Positions 36,516 through 47,200 of a stretch of DNA of 64,000 nt are shown here, piece by piece. This DNA comes from Camellia lanceoleosa. Lineage: Eukaryota > Streptophyta > Magnoliopsida > Ericales > Theaceae. Position 1 is the first letter of the stretch. Every line of letters begins with the position of its first letter. Both the position numbers and the translations under genes were made by a program. Location: positions 39,254,190 through 39,318,189 of the forward strand of contig CM045761.1 of assembly GCA_025200525.1 (NCBI GenBank). The letters are read 5' to 3'. The notes below the pieces were generated by a model. That model saw nothing but the letters and a program-made list of their open reading frames with translations, was not told where the DNA came from and did no database searches.

Positions 36516-36886
36516 TGTTGACCCAACATTAATACAAAAGGTTGAAACTACTGAAAAAGTGACATTTTATCATTGAAGCATGGTGGTTCATCTTTTACAT
36601 TTGATGATGAAAAATAAAATTTTAATTTTTACCAGATGATTTATACCACTCTAATTAAATTGTATATAATCACATCTAATAATTTTATCATAAAAAATTA
36701 TGTTTGGTGACTCTACTACTTATCTCCCTCGCGGGACTAATCTACCTTCCTGTGGCATCCTTAACTTTTTCCAGAACATGTTGGGCAAGTGCAAAACCTA
36801 GTCAACAAAGCTACCAACTAAAAAAAGAAAAATATCCCCCATAAAAATAAAAATAAAAATAAAACTAATATATATATATTAGGACT
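36516..36886. other. Intergenic spacer
   Basis: AT-rich, nothing recognised. Confidence 0.5.
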
Positions 36887-37433
36887 AAGACCATCTCCAA
36901 CGGTATAGCAAATCTGATATCAAATTTGAATTTTGATGAAAATGGTACTATTCTGGGCTCCAACGGTTCATCAAACTTGACACCAAAATGAGATTTCACC
37001 AAAATTTTCATCAGATGGGCGACAAAGAAATGAATTCATCAAAACACTGTTCCTGACCGTTGGAAAGAGGAGTCGGTTGACCAACCGGTTGCCCGGCCGG
37101 TTGACCAACCGGTCAACCAATGAAAGGTTCAAACAGTTCAAGTTCAAACCGTAAAAAAAAAAAAAAAAAAAAAAATTGCCTAACCGATCGACCAACCGGT
37201 CGTCCCGGAAAAAGTTCAAAAAGTTCAAAAAAAAAGTTCAAAAAATTCAAAAAAAAAAAAAAAAAAATTTTTTTTGGCCTAACCGGTCGACCGGCCGGTC
37301 GACCACCCGGTTGTCCCGGGACACATTTGGTGAAAGGTAAACTGTTGAAGCATCTGTTAAAAATTTTGGTGAAATGGGTCATTTTTTACTCAAATTTGAT
37401 GAAAAATTTGAGTCACCGTTGGAGATGCTCTAA
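36887..37433. mobile_element. MITE with CATCTCCAACGG inverted ends
   Basis: Begins GACCATCTCCAACGG and ends CCGTTGGAGATGCTC, flanked by TAA on both sides, which fits a 3-bp target duplication of PIF/Harbinger type. Subterminal direct and inverted copies of a TTTGATGAAAATTTG-like word lie inside. The centre is packed with CCGGTTGACCAACCGG and CCGGTCGACCGGCCGG palindromes separated by A runs. Confidence 0.75.
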
Positions 37434-37865
37434 GGCAAACATTTTATATATCAAATTAATAAAAATAAAATTATACATAAAAAATAAATAGTTGTAACTA
37501 TTTTGTAAATACAAAAATTATTTAAAATATTAAAACTAAATTAATTAAAAAAAATTAATAATAAAAAAATTGACTTAGTATATAAAAAATAAAAATTTCA
37601 AAATATTAAGTCAAAATTTGAATTTATATAATACATAGAGGGAAAGGGAAATTATATCTATATTATTATATAAGAAACCAAAAAAAAATTAAAAAAATAA
37701 AACAAAACAATTTCTCTAATCCAAAAGAAAAGGCCAAGCACGTTAAAAAAAAAGTTGTCGATTAGGCTCGGACCTCAATGCTCAGCAGCAGCCGCCGCCG
37801 CCGAAGTTGTCAAAAACAATGAGCCCCTTTTGAATATTCCTCACTTTCTAGAACTTTTTTCATAT

Positions 37866-38050
37866 GAGGCTAAGTTTGACATCTTTAAAAAAATTTAAAA
37901 AGTTAAAAAATCATTATCCTATTTAAATCACATCATTTTATTTAAGTCAAATCATCTCTTTAATACATTACTTCAAATCCAATCCAAATCCAACCCATAT
38001 TTCATAAAAAGCTAAAAATTACACTTATTTAGTTTTTCCAAACTTAGCCT
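37866..38050. mobile_element. MITE family copy 4, next to element 2
   Basis: Ends GGCTAAGTTTGACATC and CCAAACTTAGCC; interior has TTTAAATCACATCATTTTATTT. Element 2 inserted a few bases to its right. Confidence 0.6.
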
Positions 38051-38052
38051 TA

Positions 38053-38057
38053 GTATT
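38053..38057. repeat. Target-site duplication GTATT, left
   Basis: Identical to 49912-49916 on the other side of element 2. Confidence 0.95.
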
Positions 38058-38961
38058 TGTACGGGAAAGAAATACACCTTCTCGTATAATCCTGTTGATC
38101 AAGTCTGCGTTCCTCGTACGACGTCGTTCCACCACCTGAAAATACAAACGTGAGCTAGCCTGGTGTGTGCTAGGAAACCTCTCCGATGCCTAAGTCAAGA
38201 AGCAAGACAGAAGGCAAAAGCTCAATGTATTCAGGAGCAAAAGTTGCATTACCTCTCCAAAGGTGATATTGGTGAGCTTATATAGGTTTCAAGGCACAAT
38301 CCTCGGTAGGACTCTTATTCCTCCATGTGCGAGTCCTCCTAGGATTACTCCTCTTACGAGAGTCCCCAGACTCATACTCTTGGAAGATAATGCTTATCCT
38401 ACAACACCTCCTCACTACCTTAACCAAGTGAGATGGTTCTTCTTATGGCGAACTACTTTTCGGGACCAAGTAACAATTACTGACCCTCAATTTACTCTCC
38501 CTTACCTCGGCTTTCCCATACTAAGACCGAGCTATCCATAAGGGAATTAAAACCGAACTTTCGCAAAACCATAGCTTACTTGGTCTCTCACATGCTACAA
38601 CCAAGTAACCTATAATTCGACCATGACCTTCCTATCTCTTACCTCGCTTCTCCATGCTACGACCGAGCTAACCATAAGAGAATCCAAATTAACTACAAGA
38701 CGCCTAAACCGGTCTAACACGGACAAACCGGTCAATGCGCGATCGGGTCTTATTCAACGAAGACCGAACTACCAACACACTTTACTAACCGAAGTAAACT
38801 TAAGACCCTTGGCGAACCGAACTGGAGTAACTTTCAAGGCTACTTCTCCAAACCGAAGTAACTCACTGGGTCATTCTACCCCAAACCGGAGTAACTCTCA
38901 CTATGGCCCATAACGGCCCAATACCCAGCTCGGCCCAATTTGCGTATAAATTGCCCTCTCA
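38058..38961 (-). repeat. Element 2 3' LTR (left)
   Basis: 904 bp, aligned end to end with 48991-49911. It differs mainly by 1-4-bp losses, often in CCGA or TCGG words (CCAAG for CCGAAG, TTGGTC for TTCGGTC). A sense TATA (CCTATATAAG, minus) is at 38277-38286. An antisense TATA (TATAAA, plus) is at 38945-38950, only 11 bp from the inner end, facing the antisense gene. Confidence 0.95.
38945..38950 (+). promoter_or_regulatory. Candidate antisense promoter TATA box in the LTR
   Basis: GTATAAATT at the LTR end. With transcription starting about 30 bp later, the transcript would begin near 38980 in the internal region, leaving a pyrimidine-rich leader up to the 39404 splice donor. The same position is TATA-like in the other two LTRs (8977-8987 and 49895-49900). 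Confidence 0.55.
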
Positions 38962-38979
38962 ATTGCCCCTTAATTCCAA

Positions 38980-40034
38980 CTGCACAGCATGATTGGGATT
39001 ACCTGTCTTCCAACCGAGCTGATACCCTTTAGCTTTTACAGCCGAGCTAAAACCTTTAGCTTTTCCAGCCGAGTTGCGTCAACACCGGGCTATATCTGTC
39101 CGGCTCAAACGTCTCTTCAGTTGCAGAAATTGAATCGATTGTCCTTCCCATGACACGTGGCAGGCCTTGATTGGCCTTTCACACAGAAGCCGCCTTCAGA
39201 TTTCGTAATTTTTGAACAGTTCCCGCTCTTTTTGGCCCTCTCACCACAACAACAAAAAAAAAACTTTCCATTCTCCAAATCATTCACCAACTATTCACTC
39301 ACTCTCCTCTCTGTGCTTTGACTCTCTTCAACTTCTCCCAACTTCTAAACTCGTGCTATTGTTGCCGTTGCTTCCATTTCCATCCTCAGTCCCTTCCTTT
39401 CCAGGTAAGTACACGAATCTGTTCTTTATTTCCTCTGTTTCTGAAAAACATGCTTTATGCTTAGCTTTTTATTGCTTTTCTGGAAAAATTCATAAGAACC
39501 TTATGAATTTCAAAGAATAGCCATTAGAACACCATTTTGATCTTTAAAACGCATCCAACCGAACTAGGAAGCTGTTTTTACGATGTAGAGATTTAGGCAA
39601 ACTGGAACCGAACTAGCACTAGTCCTCAACATTAGTTTCAATAGTTCACCTGATTCACACTAGCCGAAATGGAAACCCACCGAACTAGCAGTCCCTAAAA
39701 CTTCAACCGAGCTAAGCCTTGAGGCTGCGCCTTTTCTCGCCTAAACCGACTCGAAGGTCGCTTGATGCTTAACCGGAGTAACGGAAACCATAGGTAGAAC
39801 CAAGATAACCAAGCACCTCAAGAAAAACCGGAATAGATCACGTAGCACCCTGTGTAGCCGAAGTAGGACTGTCTTTTCTCCCTCTGTTTTTTGTAGCACG
39901 GGCAATGATCTGTGCTTAACACCCTGTTTTTCCACTTTGCAGACTTAGGTTGCCCAGAAACTTCGGCGCGCTCAACCGAGCTACCGAGCACAACTTCTCC
40001 AGCCGAAGTAGTTAATTTCTTATTTATTCAATAA
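38980..40034 (+). promoter_or_regulatory. 5' UTR of the antisense gene, with leader intron
   Basis: The leader is CT-rich at 39230-39404. A strong donor (CCAG then GTAAGT, 39405) and acceptor (CACTTTGCAG ending 39942) define a 538-bp leader intron. The second leader exon runs to the ATG at 40035 and contains CCGAGCTA and CCGAAGTA words. The transcription start is inferred. Confidence 0.5.
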
Positions 40035-42149
40035 ATGGGGAAGTACAGATTCCTAGTAGAAACCCCAGGCGGCCTAGCCGAATTTAGGAAAGATTATAAT
40101 ATTCCAGCCGATGTAAATCTTATACTAGCCGAACCAGACGTAGACCCATGGGGCAATGAAGGCTTTGTCCCCTTCACCCTTCAATCCATTATAGAAACCG
40201 GACTCAGGTTCCCAGTCCAACCCCTAATATGTGAATTTTTAAGACAAACCAGACTATGCCCCACCCAGCTGTCCACCAACACATACCGAATAATTATGGG
40301 TATAGCCGCACTGAACCAACAAACCGGTCTAAATCTAGGTTTGGCCGAGATACTACACCAATACTCCATAGGATCAAAGAATGAAGGCTGGTGTTACTAC
40401 TTGAGAGTACGCCGCGGCCGAGAAAAAATAATAAAACATACTCCGGACAAAGACCTGAACGATGACGACTTTTTTTGGGTCTCTGGAAACTTTGAAGACC
40501 TTCAAGCCCAAATACCTGGCCGAAGGATAAACTGGAAAATGGGAGAGCCCGGTATACATACTTCGGTCGTGTCTTTCCTTTTATTTCGGTTTTTCACAGT
40601 GAACCGGACTCATACTCGTCTTGTTTTGCAGATAAGGCTCATCTCATCTCCAACTACAACCATCCTAACCTTGCAATACTCCGCGCCGCACTCCGGGTCA
40701 AAGAAAGGAGTTGGGCTAAACTCCTGGACTTCCAGCCGACCTATCGCTACAGCGGTCGTCGAAAAGCGAAGGTAACCGACTTTCTACTCGAAGAGGCACC
40801 AGAACCGGATCCCACTTTGCCCGAGATAAACTTAGTGCCACTTACAGCCGAACAGGAAATGGCGAAGAAAAACAGACTAAAAGCAATGCTCACCGCAACA
40901 ACGAGGGCCGAGGTACCGCAAACCGGTCAGAGCAACGAGGCTATCGTTGCCCTCCCATCTCAACCATCCTCCTCCCGCCGAGCTAAGCGCGCCCGGACTA
41001 CCGAGACCGAGCAACGTTTAGTTGACGAAGACGACACTGTCCTTCCACCGAGCCCCCAACCAAGTCTCCGGCCGAGCCCCCAACCGGAGCCATCAGACCG
41101 AGATGATTCCAACAAATGGGCTCCTCCCTTCATCTTCAACAACCGGGATATCCGCGATAGCGACTCGGTTGTTGCTGAGAAGGATCACCTACTGGCCTTC
41201 AACCTGGCCAGGGGTGTATGTCTTCCCAAAGACATGGAGCACCACAGCAAACAACTCAACACCGAGCTGAAGTCCATTCGGTCATCGACGAAGTCGATGA
41301 TATTGGTAAGCAGCACCATCCTCTTTTAATCTTTCGAATTTTTCTAACTCTCAGCTCGGCTAAGATGGGGCTCACTATACTCTTTGCAGGCCATTCAGAA
41401 AAACACCATAGCTCATAGGCAAATATTGGAGCTTCGCAAAACAACCAGGCAAGCAATGAGAGAGGCCGAAGCCAAAACTGCCGAGCTAACACAGTCAAAG
41501 CAGCGGTCGGCCGACCTGGAGGCCGAGGTAACTCGGCTGACCGGACTGGTTGCTTCGGCTGACCGTGACAAACAGCGCGCCATTACCGAGGTGAAAGACC
41601 AGTACCTCTGGGAGATGGGGCGACTGGAGAACAAAAAAGACGCCGAGATAGAGCGACTGAAGAAAGGCGTCAAGGCCGCCAAAAAACAAGGCTTCAAAGA
41701 AGCAGAGAACGCATACACCCTCCAATGCGAAGGACCTGTTCTTCAAGTGCGGTTGGAGGAGTGCTGTGGAGAAGCTCGGCTGCGGGGCCGAGACCGAGGT
41801 GTACAATGCTCCGGATTATGCTATTCCGGCCTCGCTCGCCCAGTATGCTGCCGATCTGCAGAACCAATTTCTGGAAGGCCAAGGCTCTGATGAAGATGAT
41901 GATGAAGATTCCAGTGAGGATGAACAAACTCCAACTTCGGCGGCCAACCAACAACACAGCAATCAGGCAGATCGGTTAGAGCCAGTGGTTGAAGACTTGA
42001 CCAATGAGCCACCGGCTAACACCGAGCTGCCGATTGATGCCATGGTCCAAGATGAGCCACCTCCTCAAGCCGAACTCCCAGCCAGCACCGCTCTCCAAGC
42101 CAATGTTGACGATGAGTTTGATGCCGAGCTGGACGCGCTTCTCGGTTAA
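40035..42149 (+). CDS. Antisense gene: 'putative gypsy type transposon' family protein
   Basis: Exons 40035-40551, 40632-41305 and 41390-42149; introns of 80 bp (GTATAC...TTGCAG) and 84 bp (GTAAGC...TTGCAG), both in phase. Exon 1 (172 codons) opens MGKYRFLVETPGGLAEFRKD and carries the conserved block WGNEGFVPFTLQSIIETG, LICEFLRQTR, GSKNEGWCYYLRVRRG, known as the Transposase_28 / putative gypsy type transposon domain. Exon 2 completes it and adds a Pro/Ser-rich acidic linker. Exon 3 begins with a coiled coil (LRKTTRQAMREAEAKTAELT onward, about 100 residues) and ends acidic (DEDDDEDSSEDEQ), stop at 42147. A frame slip near 41729 separates the coiled coil from the C-terminus, so this copy may not make the full protein of about 650 residues. 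Function is unknown; despite the name there is no evident catalytic motif. Confidence 0.75.
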
Positions 42150-42365
42150 AATTTTATTTATTATTTATTTATTTATTTTTATTTTGGTTTGTAACCGGGC
42201 TACGGCCCCTCCGCCTTGTACTTCTGTTTTGTGGTTCAATGAAAAATTTCCTCAACTCTTATTCCGGTTTTGCGTATGTATGCCAATACTTGTAATGAAT
42301 TTTGAACTTTTTTGTACAACTGTGATCTCGGTTAGATCTCTAACTTACTAACCGACCTACTATTT
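42150..42365 (+). other. 3' flank of the antisense gene
   Basis: T-rich after the stop, with CAATGAAAAA and TGTAATGAATTTTG words that could act as plant polyadenylation signals around 42238-42305. No ORF. Confidence 0.4.
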
Positions 42366-42875
42366 AGCCGATATAACTTACTTCGGCTAAAGAGTACAGG
42401 GTTTAATCCAGCCAACCACTCTTCAGCCGATATATCTTACTTCGGCTGAAGAGTACAAAAAAGTTGGTTTAATCCAGCCAACCACTTTTCAGCCGATATA
42501 GCTTACTTCGGCTGAAGAGTAAAAAGAGTTGGTTTAATCCAGCCAACCACTCTTCAGCCATACACTTACTTCGGCTGAAGAGTACATAAAGTTGGTTTAA
42601 TCCAGCCAACCACTCTTCAGCCGATATAGCTTACTTCGGCTGAAGAGTACATAAAATTGGTTTAATCCAGCCCACCACTCTTCAGCCATACACTTACCTC
42701 GGCTGAAGAGTACATAAAGTTGGTTTAATCCAGCCAACCACTCTTCAGCCATACACTTACCTCGGCTGAAGAGTACATAAAGTTGGTTTAATCCAGCCAA
42801 CCACTCTTCAGCCATACACTTACCTCGGCTGAAGAGTACATAAAGTTGGTTTAATCCAGCCAACCTTTAGGTTGG
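42366..42875. repeat. 63-bp tandem array of hairpin units
   Basis: About eight units (starts spaced 60-66 bp), each with GGTTTAATCCAGCCAACC, then ACTCTTCAGCC, a short spacer ending CTTAC, and TTCGGCTGAAGAGTA. ACTCTTCAGCCGA and TCGGCTGAAGAGT are exact reverse complements, so every complete unit can form a stem of 11-13 bp with a short loop. The 63-bp period keeps one frame open on the minus strand, giving a repetitive ORF that I regard as spurious. The array lies between the converging 3' ends of gag-pol and the antisense gene. Confidence 0.9.
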
Positions 42876-43149
42876 TTTTTCCAGCCAACCTAGAATACAT
42901 TGTTTGGTTATTCCGACCAAACGTCCTGCAGCCTGGATCCTTATCTTGGGCTTAGGAGGGGTTATAGTTGGTTTAAGCCGGCCAACTATGTTTACAATGC
43001 TACTAACTTACAAAAGTTACTTTCTACTAAAAACAAATATGCTGAAAAAGAATCGATTTGTTTTATTTGATGAAGGAAAAACTTACATATACTTAAAGGG
43101 AAAAAAAGGAAAAAGCTAAAAGTAAAATAACTTAAGATTGGCAGTGTTC

Positions 43150-44196
43150 CATGGCCTAGGAATTGTTGTGCCGTCCTCATCTTCCAAGTGGTATGCCCTT
43201 TTGCCCGCTAATCCGACCACTTTGTAAGGACCTTCCATAGGCCCTAACTTGCCATCTCTCGGGACCAATGTGTTGCCCATAACTGCGTAGTACCCAATCG
43301 CCGATCTTGAACCGCCTTGGATGTCTTTGTTTTGTTGTATTTCTGGACAATTCTTCTTTGGTAGGAGGTGATGTGAACTAATGCCTTTTCTTCTTTCTTA
43401 CGCCAAGTCAAGTTCTAACGTGATGGCTTCCCCATTCAGTGCGGATCAAAATTTTCGCTCCGAATTGTAGGAAGGCCAACTTCTAATGGGATGACCGCTT
43501 CCATGCCATATGCTAAGGAGAATGGTGTTTCTCCTGTTGATCGTCGTGGTGTGGTGCGATAAGCCCATAAAACATGAGGGAGCTCTTCTGCCCACTTGCC
43601 TTTGGCTTTTTCCAGCCTTTTCTTCAATCCGTCCAAGACTACTTTGTTTGACGCCCGCTCGACCATTTGCTTGGGGATATCTTTGGTGTGGAGTTGTAGA
43701 ACTCTATCTTGTACTCTTCACAAAAGCTTCTGAAAATTCTGCCATCAAACTGAGTGCCGTTGTCTGAAATCAGTGCTTTTGGTATGCCAAAGCGAGTAAT
43801 GATGTTCTGCCAGACAAACTTCTTCACATCTTTTTCCTTGATTGACGCCAAGGCTTCTGCTTCCACCCACTTTGTGAAGTAGTCTGTTGCCGCAAGAAAG
43901 AACTTCCTGTTGCCTGGTGCTGTTGGAAGTGGTCCCACTATGTCTAAGCCCCACATTGCGAAAGGCCATGGACTAGTGAGAGGTAGGAGTTCTCTGGCAG
44001 GTTGATGTATTTGATGTGCAAACTTCTGACACTTTTCGCATTTTTTGACATACTTCTCCGAATCCGCTTGCATGTATGGCCACCAATACCCTTGTGAAAT
44101 AGCTCGGTATGCCAATGATCTTCCTCCTTGATGGCTGCCACAAACCCCTTCGTGTATTTCAAACAAGAATGCTTCTACCTTCTTTGGGGTGGACAC
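43150..44196 (-). pseudogene. Element 2 integrase (broken)
   Basis: Open from 44196 to about 43680: HHCC finger ([21 protein letters not shown]), MWGLDIVGPLPTAPG with the first Asp, ISDNGTQFDG with the second. Near 43680 small deletions shift the frame, so the Glu region ([18 protein letters not shown]) continues in another frame (43436-43660). The C-terminus (GPYKVVELAG-like, about 43200) is in yet another. Residues that element 1 has lost (the Trp of MWGLD, the Gly of DNG) are intact here. Confidence 0.88.
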
Positions 44197-45050
44197 ATTT
44201 TAAGTAAGGTCCCGAGAACGACTTCTTGTATAATGCCAAGGATGGAGAGAGCCAAAATCGTTATGACTTTGCTCTTATTCTGGCTATTTCTTTCTTTCTC
44301 ACCGGTAAAGTGCCGCTTTTCAGAACAAGTATGATGGGATCCATCCAAGAAGGACCTAACTCCGCACAACATACCTCTTCACCACGGATCTTCAATACTT
44401 GGTCTAGGCAGTAGTCGATCAATAGTGGATGAGGATGGAGGTATTCGCCATTGAGGCGGCCGCAAGTTCGCCTCGCTCATTGTTCTCCTCCCTACCAATC
44501 TGTTCTATTCTGACGACTTCAAACCTCTTGATCTCTGTCCTGACTAAGTCTTGGTACTTAGCCATTCTTTCATCCTTTGCTTCATAATTGCCAGAAATTT
44601 GATTTACCACCAATTGTGAGTCGCTGTAGACCATTAGTTCGGTGGCCTTCATGTAGGCTGCTGATTTGAGCCCTGCAAGAAGCGCTTCATACTCCGCTTC
44701 ATTATTCGATGCTGGGAAGCCGAGATTGATCGCTTGTTCCACGACCAGGCCGTCTGGAGAAATGAGGACTATGCCAAGTCCTGCGCCATGTCGGTTAGAT
44801 GCTCCATCCACAAAGAGCTTCCACATCTCCCCAACAAACAACTTCCAGCATGTGGAGGGATCAGATGATGTTGCGGGGTATGGAATGTCGTTGGGGCTTT
44901 CTTCATGATCCATGGTTGCGGTCTGCCCCTTGTCTTCCGATGGGACCAAGTCATTGGTTGTAGGCGAGTTCTGACTTGGTGTAGCAAGGTCTGCTCCTTG
45001 CATTCTACTATGGTGCCTCGGGTTAACCGAGTAACTCAGACTTAGGGGTT
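44197..45050 (-). pseudogene. Element 2 archaeal-type RNase H (broken)
   Basis: [47 protein letters not shown] and IGREENN keep the acidic catalytic positions up to about 44480. Deletions near 44465-44480 then break the ADELA region, and 44200-44420 is in another frame. Same place and role as 3110-4180 in element 1. Confidence 0.86.
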
Positions 45051-46293
45051 GCGCTTATTCGCCAATCTCCATCCCTAGTTTGGTTGTGTCAGTCAGGTCG
45101 ATTGGGCAGACTTGGTGGCTTCCAAGAGTGAACTCCGCGACGAAGTCTGCCAAAGATTGGGCCTTTACTGCGGTTCTGGGTTGGAACTTCACATCATATT
45201 GTCCCACCTCCACTGCCCACTTCAAAATCCGTAAAAGTTTGTTCTTCAAACAAAGCTTTTAGTGGAAAAGCTGTGAGGACGACAATAGTGTGGGCGTGAA
45301 AGTAGTGCGCCAATTTTCTGGAGGCCATCATTAAGGCCAGTGCTAGCTTCTCTAGAGGCAAGTACCTTGTTTCGGCTCCCAGCAATGTCTTGCTGACATA
45401 GGAGATAGGTAGATATTGGATTCTTCGCCGAACCAACACTTTGACTTACTGCGTCCGAGAGATCGCTAAGTAGAGGAAGAGTTCTTCTCCAGGTATGGGA
45501 GTGACCAGTAATGATGGAGAAGACATGTATTCCTTCAAACTCTCCAGAGCTCGGTCACATTCTTCGTCCCATTCAAACTTAGCTTTTAATGACTGAAAGA
45601 ATGGATTTAACTGCCTAAAGACCTACCGATGAATCGATTAAGTCTTTCGCCATGCCGGTGAGGTGTCAGACTTCTTTCAATCGAGTTAGGTCTCTAACTC
45701 TGAATTGCTTTGATTTGGGAGGGTCGCCTCAATACCCGGTTGGTCACCAGAAACCCAGAACTTGCTGACCTACACGAATGCGCATTTAGAAGCGTAAAGC
45801 GCTTTGTGTTGCTTCAGGATCTGGAACATTTCATTTAGGTCCTTTAGATGGTCATCCGCATCCTTGCTTTTGACCACCATGTCGTCGATGTAAGCCTCCA
45901 TTGTTCTGCTTAACAATGGCTCAAACATCTTGGTAACCATTCTCTGAAATGTCGCCCCAGCGTTCTTTAAGCCAAAGGGCATCACTTTGGAACAATATAG
46001 TCCTCTTGGAGTGGTGAAGGATGTTACTTCGTGCGGTTCGTGCATGGCTATCGATGGTAGCCTCAGATGTCGTCAAGGAAGCTAAGCTGCGTGCCCGCCA
46101 AGTTAGGTCCACCAATTGATCTATCCTGGCGGAAACTATCCTTTGGGCACGCTTTGTTGACCGTCTTGTAGTCGACGCAGACGCGCCACTTGCCATTCTT
46201 TTTTGGCACTACAACGGTGTTGGAGATCCATCTTGGGTAATGGACCTCTCTGATTGCCCCTGCTTCTAACAAGTTACCCACCTCTTCTGCCAC
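45051..46293 (-). pseudogene. Element 2 reverse transcriptase and degenerate RNase H (broken)
   Basis: RT blocks: CVDYKTVNKACPKDSF (about 46140), [20 protein letters not shown] (about 45930-45990), [12 protein letters not shown] (about 45870-45900). Frame shifts at about 46110, 46060, 45780 and several at 45430-45770. The ancestral RNase H tail ([20 protein letters not shown]) is at 45194-45439. Confidence 0.87.
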
Positions 46294-47200
46294 TATCTCG
46301 GCGTGGTGGAGTGCCGATCATGCGTTGAATGACCGGTCTAGCAGAAGGGTGGACATTGAGTTGATGGCAGATGAAGTTGGGATCAATGCCTGGCATGTCG
46401 TATGGGGTCCAGGCAAACACTTCGATGTTGGAGGTCAAAAATTCCAAGACTTCCAATCTCTCAGTGCTGGACAACGACGATCCAAGTAAGAAGAACTTTT
46501 CCGGGTTCTTCTCATCTATTCTGACTTCTACCAAGTCCTCCACTGCTTTTTGATCAGCCGCTTTGCCAACATCCGCGAATAGTTCATTACTCTCCGGTTC
46601 TTCAACCGAATGAACATATCCTTTGGCAGCGCGGCTGCCATTCGTTGCGACGAAGCACTGCTTGGACATAATCTGGTCCCCATATACTTCTTCAATTACT
46701 CCGGTGTCGTTGGGAAACCGCATCACTTGGTGGTAGGAGGATGCCACCGAGCGCATGGCGTGCAGCCATGTTCTGCCTAAGATGATGTTGTAGGTGGAGG
46801 GGACCTTCAGCACCCAGAACTCTACTTGCTTCGTCACACTTCCCGCCCTGACTGGAAGGATGATTTTGCCGACCGCCACTCCCAAGATAGAATTGAATCC
46901 AATCAAAGGGGAGACGGCTAAGTCCTTGTCTTGCGGCTTGAGTTGCTTGAAAGTTTCATAGTACATGATTTCACTTAACCGCCTTGGTCAATCGAATCCG
47001 CAGACGTCAAAATCCTTGACTCGAGAGTGACGACCAAGGCATCATTGTGTGGCAATATATTCTCATCCAAGTCTTTATCCTGAAAAGGACATGATGTTTG
47101 TGGCTTCGTCCTCCCTTTTTGACGATCGGTTGGGCACTTAGCACCTCTCTCAAGTGTTTCGCTTTTTATTGAACCTCGAGCTCGCATACTCGCTCTGGTT
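46274..47200 (-). pseudogene. Element 2 protease and linker (broken)
   Basis: MYYETFKQLKPQDKDLAVSP through SSLSSTERLEVLEFLTSN is open (46274-46966). The protease active-site region (about 46975-47000) is damaged: bases missing before MYYETF leave IDQGG in a different frame from what follows. Confidence 0.82.

Noticed and set aside
37120..37491. Lysine-rich ORF
   Set aside because: Produced by poly-A runs inside a MITE.
40035..42149. Antisense gene as a captured host gene
   Set aside because: Its domain is known from gypsy antisense ORFs, and it lies wholly between LTRs with a target duplication, so it belongs to the element.
41766..42149. Separate small acidic gene
   Set aside because: It is the C-terminus of the antisense gene, displaced by a frame slip near 41729.
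42366..42875. Regular repeat array as a CRISPR-like locus or satellite gene
   Set aside because: Units are contiguous 63-bp repeats without unique spacers, in a plant retrotransposon. The minus-strand ORF at 42597-42863 is only the repeat read through because 63 is a multiple of three.
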